DNA of 64,000 bases from Cognataquiflexum nitidum (GTDB lineage Bacteria; Bacteroidota; Bacteroidia; Cytophagales; Cyclobacteriaceae). Location of the stretch: assembly GCF_022538055.1 (NCBI RefSeq), contig NZ_JAKZAM010000009.1, positions 1-64,000 on the forward strand, in the 5' to 3' direction. Positions 17,256-27,810 of the stretch are shown here, one piece after another (positions within the stretch are counted from its first letter, which is position 1; the number at the start of each line of letters is the position of its first letter). The position numbers and the translations under genes are program-made. A model generated the notes under the pieces. It saw nothing but the letters and a program-made list of their open reading frames with translations, was not told where the DNA came from and did not search any database.

Positions 17256-18656
17256 CTAAATCCCCTCAAACAACTCAAAACTCTCTAGGTATTCAGGGAT
17301 AATCGGATGCCAATCCAATTCTTCTTTGAGCCGAACTGCCAATCCTTCGGCAGCTTCCTTTTCCCCATGGATTAGGAACACTTTCTTGGGTCTAGTTGTA
17401 AATCCTTCCGCCCATTCTACCAACTCGTCTTGGTCAGCATGGGCAGAAAGTCCTTCTATGTAGAATACTTTTGCCTTTACTTTAACATCAATACCATACA
17501 TTCTAACAGTATCTTCTCCGTCGAGAATTCTCCTGCCCCGTGTTCCTTCGGCTTGGTAGCCTACAAAGATGATGCTGTCCTGTTCATTGGGAAGTCTATG
17601 ATAAAGGTGATGAAGAATTCTGCCTCCTGTAGCCATGCCACTTGCAGAGATGATGATGGCGTCTCCGCGCAGGTTATTGAGTGACATGGAGGATTCTTGG
17701 CTTTGGTAATAGTGAAGGTTTTTATGCAAAAAAGGATTGCATCCTTCCTCCTCCAAAACCGGCCGTATCCGGTGATAGGATGAGAAATCCTTGTACATCT
17801 TGGTGACGTCAATGGCCATCGGACTATCGACATAGATAGGGATATCAGGAATTTTTCCTTTTTGTAGGAGCAGGTGGAGGTAGTACAGGATCATTTGGGT
17901 CCTTCCCACCGCAAAGGCAGGAATGACGGCTACCCCACCATTTCGGAATGTTTCCCGGATCGCCCTTCCAAGTTCCTCTTCAGGTTTGGGATTGGACTGC
18001 TTTCTATTGCCGTAGGTAGATTCCATTAAGAGTATGTCTGCAAAGGGAACCCTTACCGGAGGATTGAAAATGGGGTCATGGTACCTGCCCAAGTCTCCGG
18101 AAAAGACAATTTTCTTTTCTTGGGTTACCCCTTTTACTTTGATTTTGAGGATGGCGGCACCTAGGATATGGCCGGCATTGAAATAGGTGAATGAGATCTG
18201 ATCGTTTATTCGTTCCTCGCGCTCCATATAGACGGGCTGCAGCAGCGGGAATACCTTTTCAGCATCTTCTCTGTTGTAAAGCGGCTGTGGCTTTTCATGT
18301 TTGGAATATCCCTTCTTCTGCGCATAAGCGGCCTCTTCTTCCTGCAACTTTGCCGAATCCAACAATAGTATTTTGGTGAGTTCCATGGTAGGGAAGGTAC
18401 AATAGATAGGACCTTCAAAACCCTCTTTGACCAGTTTGGGCAAATACCCCGTATGGTCAATGTGGGCATGGGTAAGGATTACCATGTTGATTTGGGAAGG
18501 ATCCATGGGGAATTTATCCCAATTCCGAAGTCTGTATTCTTTCATGCCCTGAAAAAGGCCACAGTCCACAAGGATTTTGAGATGGTCGATTTCGAGTAAA
18601 TACCTGGAGCCTGTGACGGTCTTGGCCCCGCCTAAAAATTTGAGTTTGACTTGCAT
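17256..18656 (-). CDS. Beta-CASP metallo-beta-lactamase fold hydrolase (RNA-specificity domain)
   Basis: A 466-residue protein of the CPSF/YSH1-like family. The metallo-beta-lactamase motif is THAHIDHTGYLP (H63, H65, D67, H68). Further ligands are in NAGHILGAA and SGDLGR. The beta-CASP part follows (AVGRTQMILYYLHLLL, ISASGMATGGRILHHL), and the C-terminal motif FLIHGEKEA closes the active site. Such enzymes are usually RNases; the physiological RNA is unknown. It is convergent with the amidohydrolase gene. Confidence 0.85.
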   Translation of the reverse strand: MQVKLKFLGGAKTVTGSRYLLEIDHLKILVDCGLFQGMKEYRLRNWDKFPMDPSQINMVILTHAHIDHTGYLPKLVKEGFEGPIYCTFPTMELTKILLLDSAKLQEEEAAYAQKKGYSKHEKPQPLYNREDAEKVFPLLQPVYMEREERINDQISFTYFNAGHILGAAILKIKVKGVTQEKKIVFSGDLGRYHDPIFNPPVRVPFADILLMESTYGNRKQSNPKPEEELGRAIRETFRNGGVAVIPAFAVGRTQMILYYLHLLLQKGKIPDIPIYVDSPMAIDVTKMYKDFSSYHRIRPVLEEEGCNPFLHKNLHYYQSQESSMSLNNLRGDAIIISASGMATGGRILHHLYHRLPNEQDSIIFVGYQAEGTRGRRILDGEDTVRMYGIDVKVKAKVFYIEGLSAHADQDELVEWAEGFTTRPKKVFLIHGEKEAAEGLAVRLKEELDWHPIIPEYLESFELFEGI

Positions 18657-18815
18657 CTTCTTTTGGGTTTGTTGATTTATAAAAATACGATTTTAATTGT
18701 AGCATGAAAGTGATTATTGTCAGCTAGGCCCAGAAAAAAGGGGTGTTTTATCAAATAAGGTTTTGTTACTGTTCCACCCATGTTTTCTGCAAAGTCAAAT
18801 AGACTTAAAAAAATA

Positions 18816-18839
18816 GCGGGATACTTGTTGGTATCCCGC
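18816..18839 (-). terminator. Terminator after the padR-pspC operon
   Basis: GCGGGATAC (18816-18824) and GTATCCCGC (18831-18839) form a perfect 9-bp stem with a 6-base loop. On the minus strand it is followed by a T-rich tract (complement of 18806-18813). Confidence 0.75.
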
Positions 18840-18872
18840 CAGTGCTTGTTGGTTCTGTCTTTTATTTTACTA

Positions 18873-20780
18873 TCACTTCATAAAATAAGCCTCTTCAAAC
18901 TTTACCCTTGACAGGCTATCAGCAGAAGTGGTTTTGCCGGCATCATTACAGGTGAGGCAGAGAAGGCCGTTTTCATTGAATACCCAATGGTTGCGGGAGT
19001 TGATGTCCCTTGTTTTGTAGCCATTGCGGTGGATAGTGTTCTGGATAATCGGAATGATCGACTTGTCCATCACAAAGGCTCTGTCATAGGGAATCTCTAG
19101 GTTAAGTCTGAGGTTTTGTACCCTGAATTTATCCAATTCATTTAGGTTGATGGATCTTTGAAAGGTAACCGTGGAGTCCGCGATGGTGTAGATGTATTTG
19201 ATAGACTGTGCATTTTTCAAGGCATCAGCTTTGTTTTTTCCCCTGGCTTCAAAGTGCTGTAGCAGGATAGGTTCTGAGGCATCCGTACCATCAAGCTGAA
19301 GTTTGATCTGGTCAAAGATTCCATCTGCACTGTCATTTTCAACTGATTTGAGAACAATCGTTCCCGGAGCAAAAGTTAAGGGTTGCTCAACCGTATGAGT
19401 GGCTTCGGACTTGAAAGTGGCTACCACTCTTGGTATCTGGAAGGCACAAAATCCTATGCTCAACAACCAAATCCCCAAGGCAACCAAGCCAAATTTTGCA
19501 TCGATAATACTTTTCTTGATGAGGACAGAAATTCCAAGTAGGACGATAATGATACCGGGGACTAGCAATACTACACTTGCTGATATTGCCAGCCATACTG
19601 GTACGATTTCGGTAATCCATTCCATAGGAATGCTTTCTCTGAGTCCTAGGTAGACATCATTTCCCGGGGCAATTCCGAAATAAACGCCTAACAATGCCAA
19701 AGGTGCTATGGTGATAGCCATTCCAATTATGAAAATTACCAATCCAAAGAAGACCCTGATAACAGCTAGCAGGAATGAACCCAAAGGCCCCAATGCTTCT
19801 CCTAGGGCATTGATTATTTTGCCAAGAAATCTGAACGGTGCCAATAAAATTTTTCTGGCTTGGCTTTCTTCTCTCGGCATGATCGGATTCTGGTTTTCCC
19901 TGATGGTAGTTTCGATATTGTCCAAAGTAATGGCCCCACCTTTCATTTCAATTCGCTCTGTGATTGATTTGGCCACCGGTGTGATGATCCACAGGATGAT
20001 GTAGATGACGAATCCCGATCCACCGGCAAATATCAACCCGATAAACAGCAGTCTCATCCAGATCACTTCGATACCAAAGTATGCTGCAAGGCCACTTGCC
20101 ACACCTCCTAGGGTTTTATCGTCAGGATTTCGGTAAAGTTTCTTGATGTTTTTATCCTCAGGCTCGTCATAAGATACCGGCAGTATTACCCACAATACGA
20201 TATAGGCAATGATGGCAAAAAAGCCAAACGAAAGGCTGAAGTTGAAGTTCCAAGGAAGAAAATCCCAACCTGGGCTTCCGAGTTTCAAGTTGCCGCTGAA
20301 GATCAAAAGAATAGCTACCAACCTGGTCCACAGGGGATCTATGGAAAGGTAATTTGCCATGCCGGCGCATACACCACCTAGGATTTTGCGGTTTTCCAGT
20401 CGGGTCAGTTTCTTGTAACCTTTGGTGTTTTCGTTTGGAGTGATATGTTTGTAATAATCATATTCCTCTTGGGTTTCTTCTTTTTTGTCTGTAGAGGCAT
20501 CATCCAATTCCTCTTCTATGGCTTTGAAATCAGCAATCGTCCCCATTTTTTCAATGAGGCTGTTGACATTGTCAGCAGTGATAACCTGCTTGTTGTTTTT
20601 TAGGTTGCTTAGGAAGATTTCAGCAATTCGGTTTTCGATATCGGAAATGATTTCCTGGTTGTCCGCATAATGGGAAAAATGCCTGTTGATGGATTCAAGG
20701 TATTTTTTTAATGTGGCATAACCATCCTCTTCTATGTGAAACAGGATCCCACTGATGTTGATGCTTATTGTCTTTTTCAT
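18873..20780 (-). CDS. PspC domain membrane protein with two PspC domains
   Basis: The 635-residue protein begins with a soluble N-domain (1-110, ISDIENRIAEIFLSNL). Two PspC domains follow: ENRKILGGVCAGMANYLSID (about 123-203) and DDKTLGGVASGLAAYFGIEV (about 212-270). Several membrane helices run from about 330 to 455, and a soluble C-domain ends the chain. PspC-type proteins sense or respond to envelope stress. It starts 3 bases after the PadR-like regulator gene, so the two form an operon. Confidence 0.8.
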   Translation of the reverse strand: MKKTISINISGILFHIEEDGYATLKKYLESINRHFSHYADNQEIISDIENRIAEIFLSNLKNNKQVITADNVNSLIEKMGTIADFKAIEEELDDASTDKKEETQEEYDYYKHITPNENTKGYKKLTRLENRKILGGVCAGMANYLSIDPLWTRLVAILLIFSGNLKLGSPGWDFLPWNFNFSLSFGFFAIIAYIVLWVILPVSYDEPEDKNIKKLYRNPDDKTLGGVASGLAAYFGIEVIWMRLLFIGLIFAGGSGFVIYIILWIITPVAKSITERIEMKGGAITLDNIETTIRENQNPIMPREESQARKILLAPFRFLGKIINALGEALGPLGSFLLAVIRVFFGLVIFIIGMAITIAPLALLGVYFGIAPGNDVYLGLRESIPMEWITEIVPVWLAISASVVLLVPGIIIVLLGISVLIKKSIIDAKFGLVALGIWLLSIGFCAFQIPRVVATFKSEATHTVEQPLTFAPGTIVLKSVENDSADGIFDQIKLQLDGTDASEPILLQHFEARGKNKADALKNAQSIKYIYTIADSTVTFQRSINLNELDKFRVQNLRLNLEIPYDRAFVMDKSIIPIIQNTIHRNGYKTRDINSRNHWVFNENGLLCLTCNDAGKTTSADSLSRVKFEEAYFMK

Positions 20781-20783
20781 GGC

Positions 20784-21113
20784 TTATTTCTTTGAGGTGA
20801 TTAATTGGGTAGAATTGACCAGGGAATTCCAAGTTTCATTCAGTGTTTCCAAAAACCGTGATCCTTCTTCGGTAATGGAATAGTACTTTCTTGGGGGACC
20901 TGATTCGGACTCGACCCATTTGTAAGACACCAAGGAGGCATTTTTTAGTCTGTTTAGCAGAGGGTACAAAGTGCCCTCCACCACAATCATCTTGGCATCG
21001 GTGAGTTCCTCGATCATATCAGAGGCATACACTTCTCCTCTTGCGATGATATGCAAAATGCAGAACTCCAGAAGTCCTTTCCGCATTTGTATCTGGGTGT
21101 TTGAAGCGTTCAT
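20784..21113 (-). CDS. PadR family transcriptional regulator
   Basis: The 109-residue protein has the PadR winged helix (KGLLEFCILHIIARGEVYAS, then EGTLYPLLNRLKNASLVSYK) and the wing motif SGPPRKYYSITEEG. PadR proteins repress their own operon. A dyad 94-111 bases upstream of its start (21207-21224) is a candidate site. It is the first gene of the padR-pspC operon. Confidence 0.85.
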   Translation of the reverse strand: MNASNTQIQMRKGLLEFCILHIIARGEVYASDMIEELTDAKMIVVEGTLYPLLNRLKNASLVSYKWVESESGPPRKYYSITEEGSRFLETLNETWNSLVNSTQLITSKK

Positions 21114-21506
21114 TTTTTCTAAGTGGTTTGGTTACCAAAGGGCTTTTTTTAAAGCTCGGATATGCCCCTTTTCTCTTCATCAATTAGAAAAACTATACCA
21201 AAGTGTAATACAGTACCCTGTATTGTAAGCCTAGTGTGTATTGAAAGGTACCTAAATCTGGAAAAAAAATAAAAAAAGTTGATTTTTTTTCATTGGAGCC
21301 ATTTTTTAACCAAAAGTTGACCAAAAGTTTTTTTTTAGGCTTAACATACAAAAAGGATTTTAGGAAAAACAGGTGTGGCTGAAGTGGACAATATTATGTA
21401 CGCTTGCGAACAGGTTTTTGGCTTCAAAACACTTTTTATTTTTGATTGAGACGCTTTTTCCTTAGCTATTTATTTTTACTTTGCATCATAATTTAATACA
21501 TGATTA
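21114..21506. other. Divergent regulatory gap between padR and the porV-like gene
   Basis: This 393-base gap holds a dyad at 21207-21224 and several T- and A-runs. A possible -7 element (TTACTTTG, about 21476-21483) precedes the porV-like gene. No coding frame or RNA was recognised. Confidence 0.5.
21207..21224. promoter_or_regulatory. Candidate PadR operator
   Basis: AATACAG (21207-21213) and CTGTATT (21218-21224) are perfect 7-base arms around TACC, in the promoter region of padR-pspC. Binding by PadR is inferred from position. Confidence 0.4.
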
Positions 21507-22619
21507 ATGGTGATTATCAGGTGTTTTTTTGGAATACTGTTGTTTTTTAGCCTAGCCAAGCTTGATGCCCAGACAATAGCACCCAAGTATTCCAATGAAT
21601 TCATGAACATAGGTATTGGCGCACGTGCCCTCGGAATGGGAGGGGCGCAGGTATCTTCTGTCCGGGATGTGACAGCAGCTTATTGGAATCCGGCGGGGCT
21701 GATCGGTATCCGTCATCAGCATGAGTTTGCGATGATGCATGCAGAGTATTTTGCAGGTATAGCCAAGTTTGATTACCTCGCCTACAGTACCAGTATCGAC
21801 ATGGATAATTCCATCGGAATTTCCCTTATTCGTTTTGGTGTGGACGACATTCCGGATACTAGGTTTTTGTACGATGCCAACGGCGCGCTCAATTACAACA
21901 ATATCCAGTTTTTTAATGCAGCAGACTATGCCCTGATGCTGTCTTATGCCAGGGATGTCAGTGACGTATTCAAAATCGGATTCAACGGAAAAGTGATCCA
22001 TAGAAACGTAGGTAAATTTGCCAAAGCATGGGGATTTGGTTTAGATGTAGGGGGAATATTCCTTTTGGAGCAATGGCGGTTTGGCTTTATGCTTCGCGAC
22101 ATCACGACGACTTTCAATGCTTGGTTTCACAATGCTGATATGGTCAGGGATATTTATTCTCAAACCAACAATGAGATTCCTGTCAATTCCATTGAACTTA
22201 CCTTACCTAGAGCTATATTCAGTGTGACAAGGGATGTCATGATTAATGATGAATTCCGGGTGCAAGGTGTATTTGACCTTGATTTGACATTTGACGGAAG
22301 GAGAAATACACTGGTAAGAACAGGTTTGGTCAGCGTCGATCCTAGATTAGGAATAGAGGCCTCGTATAGAAATATGGTTTTCCTTAGGGCTGGAGGGAGC
22401 AATGTACAGCGGATCAAGGATTTTGATGCAACATATTATACATCTTGGAAGCCGAGCTTTGGCTTGGGTGTTTTTCTGAATGAAAAGTTTCAGATAGATT
22501 ACGCCCTTTCGGACATCGGAGGTGTATCCCAAACACCCTATTCGCATGTTTTCAGTGTGAAGGTGAGTTTGAAACAACATGAACAGAAATTCAGATTGAA
22601 CAAAGGCTGGGAATATTAA
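21507..22619 (+). CDS. PorV/PorQ-like outer-membrane protein
   Basis: The 370-residue protein has a signal peptide (CFFGILLFFSLAKLDA) and the family signature NIGIGARALGMGGAQVSSVR followed by DVTAAYWNPAGL, as in PorV and related FadL-like barrels of type IX secretion. It ends 1 base before a PorU2-like peptidase. PorV delivers secreted proteins to the PorU sortase, so this pair may be a dedicated acceptor and sortase. It may be a paralogue rather than the main PorV. Confidence 0.75.
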   Translation: MVIIRCFFGILLFFSLAKLDAQTIAPKYSNEFMNIGIGARALGMGGAQVSSVRDVTAAYWNPAGLIGIRHQHEFAMMHAEYFAGIAKFDYLAYSTSIDMDNSIGISLIRFGVDDIPDTRFLYDANGALNYNNIQFFNAADYALMLSYARDVSDVFKIGFNGKVIHRNVGKFAKAWGFGLDVGGIFLLEQWRFGFMLRDITTTFNAWFHNADMVRDIYSQTNNEIPVNSIELTLPRAIFSVTRDVMINDEFRVQGVFDLDLTFDGRRNTLVRTGLVSVDPRLGIEASYRNMVFLRAGGSNVQRIKDFDATYYTSWKPSFGLGVFLNEKFQIDYALSDIGGVSQTPYSHVFSVKVSLKQHEQKFRLNKGWEY

Positions 22620-22620
22620 A

Positions 22621-25600
22621 ATGGCAAAAAGACTCTTTTTTTCAGTGATGGCGGTCCTCTTTTCTGCTTTGGCATTTGGCCAAGGTGGATGGATCAACTA
22701 TGACCAGACCTATTACAAAATCTCCACCGCCTCAGACGGCATACACAGGATTAATTTTACCTCTCTATCTGCTTCGGGGATCAATCCCAATGTAATCGAC
22801 CCAAGGAATATCAGGGTGTTCCATCGGGGAGAAGAGGTAGCTATATTTGTCCAAGGGCAGGAAGACGGTAAATTTGACCCTTCAGATTTCATTGACTTTT
22901 ATGGCAAAAAGAATGATGGTACCCTTGATGCCAAATTTTACAAGGATCCGGCCTTTCAAGGCAATACCATGTACAATATTCACAATGATTCTACGGCTTT
23001 TTTTCTGACTCTTTCCCCCGATATTCAAGGAAAAAGGATGGCAGTAAGGCAAGAATCCAATACCTCTTTCCCCCTTCTGACCAATTACCAAACTGTAAGG
23101 CAGGAAGTTTATTCTGAAAATTACAACCTTGGACAGATATATAATCCAGGCGTTTATCTTTCTGATTTTGAAGAAGGTAGTGGTTGGGTAAGTGCTGCAA
23201 TTACCAAAAACAATCCCCGAACAATAACTTTGGCTGAACTTGGTCAGGTGCCGGCTGCAGGAGGGGTAAAAATAGAAATTGGACTCACAGGGAGATCTGC
23301 CACACCACATATTTCCATTATCAGTGTAGGCCCTAACTCCAGTAACTTGAGGCAGGTGGCTTCTTTTGATTACACCAATTATCAGGCAGTTCATAGGGAG
23401 CTTGAAGTATTGCCTTCGGATTTTAATGCCAATGGCTCTATTGCCATCAGGGTGGCTTCAGCAGGTACTAGTGCCACAGACAATGTCTCTATCGCTTACC
23501 TCAGGCTGACCTATCCAAAAACAATAGCAAATGGAGATTTTTCCAAGGAGATATTTATATCAGGTCCGGATAATGGAAGGATTCAAATAGGAAACGTGCT
23601 TTCGGATTACCTTGCACTTGAAGTATCGGATCCTAATAATCCCATAATTGTTCCTGTCACAAAAAGTGGAAATCAAATTAGCTTTACGGCAGGAATAGCA
23701 AGTACACGTAGCAAAATATGGGTTGAAAATCAACTTGACATAGTCAGGATAGCAAGTATGACACCGGTTAAATTCCGCAATCTGCTTGGCCAAAGCGCTG
23801 ATTACATCGTGTTGTCTCACAAGACTTTGAGGAGACCTTCCTCTACTTATCCTGATCCTGTCAAAGCACATGCGGCCCACAGAGCTTCTGCCCAAGGTGG
23901 TGGATTTGATACCTTAGTAGTCAATATCGATGATCTTTATAATCAGTTTACTTTTGGAGAAAAGACACCGTTGGCGGTCTATGAGTTTTTGAGAGCTTAT
24001 TACCCCATCCACAAACCTGATTTTCTCCTGATGATAGGTCGGGCCATGGGGATTTTTTCTACAGCAAGAGCGGGAGGTGTCAATCACTTTTACCGAAAAA
24101 ACCCTTCAGTATTTCAATTTCAAGACATCATTCCGCCTGCCGGCTATCCCTATGCCGACAACAATTACTCCATGGGCCTTGATCCTGAAAACCCAAGTTT
24201 GGCTGCGATTTCGATAGGAAGAATTCCTGCCCGAAATCCCGAGCAGGTCGCAGCTTATCTTGACAAGGTAAAGGAAAAGGATGCCCTTGGCATATCAGAA
24301 GACTGGCAAAAAGAGGTAGTTCATCTCAGCGGAGGTGTTTCGGCATTTGAACTCAACAGGTATTTTAATTTTCTCAATGGCTTCAAAAATATAATTGAAG
24401 GACCCTACATGGGAGCCAATGTCACCACTTACCGAAAGCGCTCCAATTCCACCATTGAATTGATTGATATTTCCGGAGATATCAACAGAGGTACAAGTTT
24501 GGTTACTTTCTTTGGTCATGGATCGCCTTCGTTGATTGATATTGAAATAGGGTTTGCCTCAGATCCCAATTTGGGATACAACAATAAAGGGAAATATCCG
24601 ATGTTGCTGCTCAACGGATGTGATGCAGGGAATTCCTTTGGAAATGCTTATACATTTGGCGAAGATTGGGTTTTAACTCCAAATAAAGGTGCTACAAATT
24701 TTATGGCACATGCTAATATCGGGGTGGATGTTTATCTAAGGAGATATAGTGAGTCATTTTATATCAAGGCTTTTTCTGATTCTACCACCATCTACCAACC
24801 TGTTGGAATGGTAAGAAGAGAAGCGGAAAAGTGGTTTTTTGACAGATATGGACAATCGGCGGTCAACCGCTCCCATGCCGAGCAGTTGGTCATGTTGGGA
24901 GATCCTGCTGTAAGACTTTTCCCAGCAAATAAAGCAGATTATTCCGTTGTGGAGCCTGATGTTACTTTGGGGAGTTTTGAGGGCGAGACCTTCAATGCAC
25001 TTGTTGATTCATTGAAGCTCTCATTTATTCTAAAAAATATTGGTCGGGTAAATGTGGATTCTCTGGATTTCAAAGTGACCCGAAGGCTGCCCGATGGGAC
25101 GCAGATCAATTATCCATTGGTAAGGATACCCGCGGTTTACCGGAAAGACACAGTTGACTTCACGATTCCAAATACCGGAATCCAATCTTTTGGAGATAAT
25201 ATTTTTACTTTGGAAATCAATCCAACTAGGGTAATTCCTGAGATGACATTTGGGAACAATGCGGTTACAGTGACCAAGTTTATACCTCTTAGTGGGACGA
25301 TACACCTTATTCCTGAGGATTTTGGAATCGTCAATGAAGCCGACATCAACCTTATTGCTCAGATTCCCGGAAAATCCGTAGAGCCTAGAAATCTTGTCAT
25401 TCAGCTTGATACTGCGGCTAACTTTTCTTCAGCCATCAGGAGAGAGACGAGGATTACCACTTCCAATCTTGCCAATTGGAATGTCAATTTATTTCAAAAT
25501 GTACCCCAAAGGGATTCGGTAACTTTTTATTGGAGATCGAGGTTTTTGGATCCAAGGGAAGGTGAGAGTCAATCATGGACGGAAGGAAGTTTCTCTTTTA

Positions 25601-27648
25601 TTGCCAATGGTCCTGAAGGTTGGACCCAAAGAGAACAGGCGCAAATCCAGAGTAACCAGCTAAACAACCTTGAAGTAGACCCTGTCAAGCGTCAATGGAA
25701 ATATAAGGATACAAATTTGGATATCGGTGTGTTTACATTTGGAAACCAGACCGACAGTCTGACATTCCGAAATACCCAATTTTACCTCAAAGGTGTGCCT
25801 TACATCCTCGATAATGTGAACAATGCCAATTCAAGACTTTGTCCGGATGGATCACTAGGTTTGGTGGCATTTGAACAAAGGTCACTGACACCGTATTTGG
25901 TAATTCCTGTACCGGGATTTGATATTTTGGATGGAAGGAGCTGTGGAAGGGTACCTCAGGTAATACAAAGTGTCCGAAATGCATGGATTACGCAACCGGG
26001 CCAAAGGATGCTGTTAGACTATATAGATGGGCTAAAAGAAGGGGATTATGTTGTGATTTTCTCTGTAGGAAATGTGACTTACCAGCAATGGCCTGATGCC
26101 GTTTTTGAGAAAATGAAAGAAATCGGCGCCAATGAAGCTGTACTAAGAAATCTTCAAAATGGAGATCCCTACATCCTTTACGGCCGCAAAGGAATGGCTC
26201 CTGGAGAGGCAGTGGAGATCGTTTCCAAACAAAACATTGAACTTGAAACCAACCAGCAAATCATTGAGTTTGAAACTGAAATCCAGGGTTACTTGTCCTC
26301 GGGAAGTATAGTCACCCCTCGAATAGGGCCTTCATCAGAATGGAAGCGGTTTTTCAATCAGGTCAACTCGAGGGATTGGTTTGATGAAGAACTGGCCTAT
26401 TTTGATGTCATCGGTGTCAAACCTACAGGCGAGGAACAGGTACTATTTAATCAGGTGCAGGATGGTGAGATTGACCTTTCTAGCGTCAACCCAGACCTTT
26501 TTCCTTTCCTTAGATTGAGGTATGCCATGGAAGATGAACTGTCTACAGCACCTGCCTACTTGGATAAATGGCAGGTAAATTATACAGGAGTTCCTGAGGG
26601 GGTATTGATTTTCAATGGTAAGGATGACAAAATGAACCTTCAGGAAGGTCAAGTGGTGAACCTCAGCTTTGAATTTGTGAATATTTCTCAGCTAGATTTC
26701 CAAGATTCAATACTTGTAGAATGGGAATTCAATAATACAACGACTAAGAAAATAGAGAAGTTTTCAAAGAAAATCCCTGCGGTAAAATCCGGTGAAAAAC
26801 ACGAATTCAATATTGTGTTTAACTCCACCGGAAATGGGGGAGATGTGCAGGTAGAGGTTTTTGCCAATCCAAGAATAATCCTGGAGCAGACATTCAGGAA
26901 TAATATCATCGATCTTGGAACCTACTTTATAGTAGTGCCCGATCAAAATAATGCCATTTTGGATGTCAATTTCGATGGGGTTTATATCCTTGACGGAGAT
27001 ATAGTATCCCCGACAGTGATGATTACTTCCATTCTCAAAAATGAAAAATCACTTATACTCAAAAAGGATACATTGGGATTGGAAATTTTCCTCAAAAAAC
27101 CTTGTGAAAACTGTCAATTAGAAAAAATTAACTTCTCTTCTCCTCTTGTGACATGGTCTGAAGCAACTGAGAGCAGTAGTTTCAAAGTGGAATTCCGTCC
27201 GGGACCTTTGGATGATGGCATCTATACCTTGCGTATCATTACAGAAGACTTAGGGGTAGACAAGTCTTACGAAATTAACTTTGAAGTTATCAACGAATCT
27301 ACCATTACCAATTTTTATCCGTACCCTAACCCATTTAGTAGCAGTACAAGGTTCGTCTTTACGGTTACAGGATCAGAAGTCCCGGATCAGATCAAGATCC
27401 AGATTATGACGGTGACCGGAAGAGTAGTCCGTGAAATACTTCAGGATGAACTCGGACCAATTAGGATTGGCAACAATATCAGTGATTATGCATGGGATGG
27501 CAGGGATGAATTTGGAGATCAGCTTGCAAATGGAGTTTATATTTATAGGGTTTTGGTTAGAAAGGATGGCCAATTTGTAGAGCTCCGTGGGACTGCAGGA
27601 GACAAGGCCTTCAAACAAGGTTATGGGAAAATGTACCTTCTGAGGTAA
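22621..27648 (+). CDS. C25-family cysteine peptidase, putative type IX secretion sortase PorU2
   Basis: A 1675-residue exported protein: signal peptide (1-20), an N-terminal beta region to about 380, a gingipain-type C25 domain (about 385-770), Ig-like and CARDB-like beta domains, and a FlgD-like Ig domain at about 1575-1660 (PYPNPFSSSTRFVF, GVYIYRVLVRKDG). The catalytic pair is H633 in FGHGSP and C667 in LNGCDAGNS. Classical PorU is near 1100-1300 residues, so the length fits the larger PorU2 type. The order with a PorV-like gene one base upstream supports a role in processing or anchoring secreted proteins. A secreted gingipain-like protease is the alternative. Confidence 0.75.
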   Translation: MAKRLFFSVMAVLFSALAFGQGGWINYDQTYYKISTASDGIHRINFTSLSASGINPNVIDPRNIRVFHRGEEVAIFVQGQEDGKFDPSDFIDFYGKKNDGTLDAKFYKDPAFQGNTMYNIHNDSTAFFLTLSPDIQGKRMAVRQESNTSFPLLTNYQTVRQEVYSENYNLGQIYNPGVYLSDFEEGSGWVSAAITKNNPRTITLAELGQVPAAGGVKIEIGLTGRSATPHISIISVGPNSSNLRQVASFDYTNYQAVHRELEVLPSDFNANGSIAIRVASAGTSATDNVSIAYLRLTYPKTIANGDFSKEIFISGPDNGRIQIGNVLSDYLALEVSDPNNPIIVPVTKSGNQISFTAGIASTRSKIWVENQLDIVRIASMTPVKFRNLLGQSADYIVLSHKTLRRPSSTYPDPVKAHAAHRASAQGGGFDTLVVNIDDLYNQFTFGEKTPLAVYEFLRAYYPIHKPDFLLMIGRAMGIFSTARAGGVNHFYRKNPSVFQFQDIIPPAGYPYADNNYSMGLDPENPSLAAISIGRIPARNPEQVAAYLDKVKEKDALGISEDWQKEVVHLSGGVSAFELNRYFNFLNGFKNIIEGPYMGANVTTYRKRSNSTIELIDISGDINRGTSLVTFFGHGSPSLIDIEIGFASDPNLGYNNKGKYPMLLLNGCDAGNSFGNAYTFGEDWVLTPNKGATNFMAHANIGVDVYLRRYSESFYIKAFSDSTTIYQPVGMVRREAEKWFFDRYGQSAVNRSHAEQLVMLGDPAVRLFPANKADYSVVEPDVTLGSFEGETFNALVDSLKLSFILKNIGRVNVDSLDFKVTRRLPDGTQINYPLVRIPAVYRKDTVDFTIPNTGIQSFGDNIFTLEINPTRVIPEMTFGNNAVTVTKFIPLSGTIHLIPEDFGIVNEADINLIAQIPGKSVEPRNLVIQLDTAANFSSAIRRETRITTSNLANWNVNLFQNVPQRDSVTFYWRSRFLDPREGESQSWTEGSFSFIANGPEGWTQREQAQIQSNQLNNLEVDPVKRQWKYKDTNLDIGVFTFGNQTDSLTFRNTQFYLKGVPYILDNVNNANSRLCPDGSLGLVAFEQRSLTPYLVIPVPGFDILDGRSCGRVPQVIQSVRNAWITQPGQRMLLDYIDGLKEGDYVVIFSVGNVTYQQWPDAVFEKMKEIGANEAVLRNLQNGDPYILYGRKGMAPGEAVEIVSKQNIELETNQQIIEFETEIQGYLSSGSIVTPRIGPSSEWKRFFNQVNSRDWFDEELAYFDVIGVKPTGEEQVLFNQVQDGEIDLSSVNPDLFPFLRLRYAMEDELSTAPAYLDKWQVNYTGVPEGVLIFNGKDDKMNLQEGQVVNLSFEFVNISQLDFQDSILVEWEFNNTTTKKIEKFSKKIPAVKSGEKHEFNIVFNSTGNGGDVQVEVFANPRIILEQTFRNNIIDLGTYFIVVPDQNNAILDVNFDGVYILDGDIVSPTVMITSILKNEKSLILKKDTLGLEIFLKKPCENCQLEKINFSSPLVTWSEATESSSFKVEFRPGPLDDGIYTLRIITEDLGVDKSYEINFEVINESTITNFYPYPNPFSSSTRFVFTVTGSEVPDQIKIQIMTVTGRVVREILQDELGPIRIGNNISDYAWDGRDEFGDQLANGVYIYRVLVRKDGQFVELRGTAGDKAFKQGYGKMYLLR

Positions 27649-27745
27649 TCAATGGTAAACAAATAAAGCTTGGAGTTTTGCCAGGTAGTTAGTTTGACAT
27701 TTGGTATTCTTTAAGATATAGAATTATTCGTGTTTATATGAAGAC

Positions 27746-27781
27746 AAAAACGCTTATTTCTAATTTGAAATAAGCGTTTTT
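27746..27781. terminator. Bidirectional terminator between the PorU2-like and DUF6515 genes
   Basis: AAAAACGCTTATTTC (27746-27760) and its exact reverse complement (27767-27781) form a 15-bp stem with a 6-base loop, giving A/T runs on both sides. It serves convergent genes. Confidence 0.85.
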
Positions 27782-27810
27782 GATTTCCGTTAGTCTAGAT
27801 TATTGGAACT

